DNA from: Erwinia oleae
Lineage (GTDB): Bacteria; Pseudomonadota; Gammaproteobacteria; Enterobacterales; Enterobacteriaceae
Reading direction: 5' to 3'
Length of the DNA: 56,426 nucleotides
Assembly: GCF_000770305.1 (NCBI RefSeq)
Contig: NZ_JNVB01000023.1
Location: 1-56,426 of the forward strand
Below the pieces are notes generated by a model. That model was not told where the DNA came from, did not search any database, and was given only the letters and a program-made list of their open reading frames with translations. Made by a program: the position numbers and the translations under genes. Positions 55,091 through 56,426 of this stretch are shown in pieces; position 1 is the stretch's first letter; the number at the start of each line of letters is the position of its first letter.

Positions 55091-55429
55091 TTACAGTGCG
55101 GCTTCGTCAGTTTCGCCTGTGCGAATACGGATAACCCGTTCCAGTTCTGCGACAAAAATTTTGCCGTCACCGATTTTCCCGGTGTAGGCGGCTTTGCTGA
55201 TCACATCAATCACTTCATCAAGCTGATCGTCGGCAATGGCGATATCAATTTTTACCTTTGGCAGGAAGTTCACGCTGTATTCTGCACCCCGATAAAGTTC
55301 TGCGTGCCCCTTCTGGCGTCCAAACCCTTTTACTTCTGTTACGGTCAATCCCTGAATGCCAATGGAGGAGAGCGCTTCGCGCACGTCTTCCAATTTGAAT
55401 GGTTTAATTACCACGGTAACCAGCTTCAT
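55091..55429 (-). CDS. glnK: Nitrogen regulatory PII protein GlnK
   Basis: A 112-residue trimeric signal protein that binds ATP/ADP and 2-oxoglutarate and is uridylylated at Y51 (ELYRGAEYSVNFLPK T-loop). Unmodified GlnK binds AmtB. Signature C-terminal VGKIGDGKIF-type loop reads TGKIGDGKIFV. It precedes amtB by 35 bases in the conserved glnK-amtB operon. Confidence 0.98.
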   Translation of the reverse strand: MKLVTVVIKPFKLEDVREALSSIGIQGLTVTEVKGFGRQKGHAELYRGAEYSVNFLPKVKIDIAIADDQLDEVIDVISKAAYTGKIGDGKIFVAELERVIRIRTGETDEAAL

Positions 55430-55477
55430 ACGTTCCCCTTCAGATAACGGCCGCTATATGGAATATGGATTGGTTAA

Positions 55478-55493
55478 AGCAAAGGCTGTGCCA
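55478..55493 (-). promoter_or_regulatory. Sigma-54 promoter of glnK-amtB
   Basis: TGGCACAGCCTTTGCT on the minus strand has the -24 GG and -12 GC with ten bases between, matching TGGCAC-N5-TTGC. It is about 50 bases before glnK, as expected for an NtrC-activated nitrogen-starvation promoter. Confidence 0.92.
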
Positions 55494-55570
55494 TAACGCT
55501 GCCAGGAGTTATTTAGCGCATCAGCGCGGGGCAGCAATGAAAAAAAGGGGTCGGGTGGTCAGGAAGAGTA

Positions 55571-55594
55571 AAAAAAACGCACCATTGCGGTGCG
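55571..55594 (-). terminator. mdlB terminator that also matches an NtrC site
   Basis: On the minus strand CGCACC-GCAAT-GGTGCG is followed by a run of T, 32 bases after the mdlB stop: an intrinsic terminator. The same dyad GCACC-N5-GGTGC is the NtrC consensus and lies about 107 bases upstream of the -12 element of glnK, a typical enhancer distance. Confidence 0.75.
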
Positions 55595-55625
55595 TTGTGC
55601 GTTCAGTCAGTGCAGAATTTTCTTA

Positions 55626-56426
55626 TCACGCATTTTCCTGGTGCAGTGGAGCAGCGTGCAAATCTTCACCTGCCCGCTGAAGCTGATACATCTGCCAATA
55701 GCGCCCCTGTTTTTCCAGAAGATCATGATGATTGCCCTGCTCAACGACGCGCCCACGGTGCAGCACCACAATCGTATCGGCTTCGGTGATCGTTGAAAGG
55801 CGGTGAGCGATCACCACCAGCGTGGTCTGCTGTCGAACAGCATGCAGCGCTTTTTGAATCGCCTGCTCCGTCCCCGAGTCGATATTGGCGGTGGCCTCGT
55901 CGAGGATCAGGATCTGCGGCGTGGCAACCAGCACGCGTGCCAGCGCCAGCAGCTGTTTTTGCCCGACGGAGAGCGTGTTTCCCTGTTCACCGAGTCGGGT
56001 GTGAATTCCGTTTACCAGACCGCTCGCCAGTTCGGCCAGCTGCACCGTCTCCAGCGCCTGCCATACCGTGTCTTCAGCGATATTGCGGCCCAGCGTCACG
56101 TTAGTCATAAGGGTATCCGCCAGCACTACCGGGTCCTGCTGTACCATCGCCACGCCCTGCCTTAACGCCGCATGGCTGAACATGCTGAGCGGGCGGCCAT
56201 CAAGCAGGATTTCGCCCTGCTCAATCGGATAATAACCCATCAGCAGATTTGCCAGCGTACTTTTCCCGCTGCCGGTATGGCCTACCAGGGCGACAAAACT
56301 GTGCGACGGTACGGTAAGATTAATATCATGCAGGACGTAACGATCGTCGCGGTAAGCAAAATTCAAATCGGCAATCGTTATACTGCCCGAATTCAGCGAC
56401 GAGACATCATGACCATAGTGCTGGCG
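55626..56426 (-). CDS. mdlB: ABC exporter MdlB, C-terminal part
   Basis: The last 266 residues of an ABC exporter half-transporter; the gene continues past the right edge, so the membrane domain is not seen. The nucleotide-binding domain is complete: [10 protein letters not shown] (Walker A), [11 protein letters not shown], signature LSVGQKQ, Walker [13 protein letters not shown], and H-loop IAHRLSTI. MdlB usually pairs with MdlA as a heterodimeric exporter of unknown substrate. The frame has no stop up to the window edge. Confidence 0.96.
   Translation of the reverse strand, partial: RQHYGHDVSSLNSGSITIADLNFAYRDDRYVLHDINLTVPSHSFVALVGHTGSGKSTLANLLMGYYPIEQGEILLDGRPLSMFSHAALRQGVAMVQQDPVVLADTLMTNVTLGRNIAEDTVWQALETVQLAELASGLVNGIHTRLGEQGNTLSVGQKQLLALARVLVATPQILILDEATANIDSGTEQAIQKALHAVRQQTTLVVIAHRLSTITEADTIVVLHRGRVVEQGNHHDLLEKQGRYWQMYQLQRAGEDLHAAPLHQENA

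Overview
The window looks like a chromosomal segment of an Erwiniaceae member (Pantoea, Mixta, Erwinia or a close relative). Almost every housekeeping protein closely resembles its E. coli counterpart, and gene order follows the E. coli folD-cysS-purEK ... copA-ybaPK-ushA-ybaL-gsk-hemH-adk-htpG-recR-dnaX-apt-acrAB-hha-ffs-tesB-amtB-glnK-mdlB arc. The accessory genes filling the breaks are of a plant-associated kind: an EsaI/EsaR-type quorum-sensing pair and a cluster matching the 6-thioguanine operon of Erwinia amylovora. No call was tested by database search; family calls rest on recalled homologues and visible motifs.

Layout. 1-1608: the right end of a prophage or integrative element (partial phage gene, excisionase-like protein, tyrosine integrase) abutting tRNA-Arg(UCU), the target used by DLP12 in E. 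coli. 1885-7584: folD-ybcJ, cysS (opposite), ppiB-lpxH, and PurR-regulated purEK. 7956-9320: convergent, AT-rich luxR/luxI. 9501-16847: ybbP-ybbA, divergent tesA-ybbO, cnoX, qmcA-ybbJ, and cueR opposite. 17152-22918: a TM2-domain protein, copA under a CueR promoter, ybaP, ybaK, and a LysR/PACE-efflux pair. 22956-29884: ushA, ybaL, gsk, hemH, adk. 29977-33980: the ycfABCD-like operon and its divergent LysR regulator ycfR. 34025-41521: htpG, recR, ybaB, dnaX, apt, ybaN, priC, rsmS, acrR. 41662-46013: acrAB. 46151-49133: a zinc-starvation block (rpmE2-rpmJ2 facing a metal ABC transporter), both ends carrying an almost identical Zur-like operator. 49418-51486: a hypothetical gene, tomB-hha, a possible small ORF and a gene-poor stretch. 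51487-56426: ffs (4.5S RNA), atl, ybaY, tesB, amtB-glnK and the 3' part of mdlB.

The most notable system is at 29977-33980. A PP-loop ATP pyrophosphatase, a Nudix hydrolase, a compact PLP enzyme of cysteine-desulfurase type, an EamA exporter and a divergent LysR regulator appear in the order known for the 6-thioguanine genes of E. amylovora. The inferred scheme is: sulfur is mobilised by YcfC, guanine nucleotide is thionated by YcfA, the nucleotide is hydrolysed by YcfB, and the product is exported by YcfD.

Other points of interest: a programmed -1 frameshift site with an H-type pseudoknot in copA, predicted to make a 74-residue copper chaperone; the conserved dnaX tau/gamma frameshift site; an acyl-homoserine-lactone synthase with Ala where EsaI has the 3-oxo-selecting Thr140; and a 42-residue one-helix membrane protein at the head of the metal-transporter operon.
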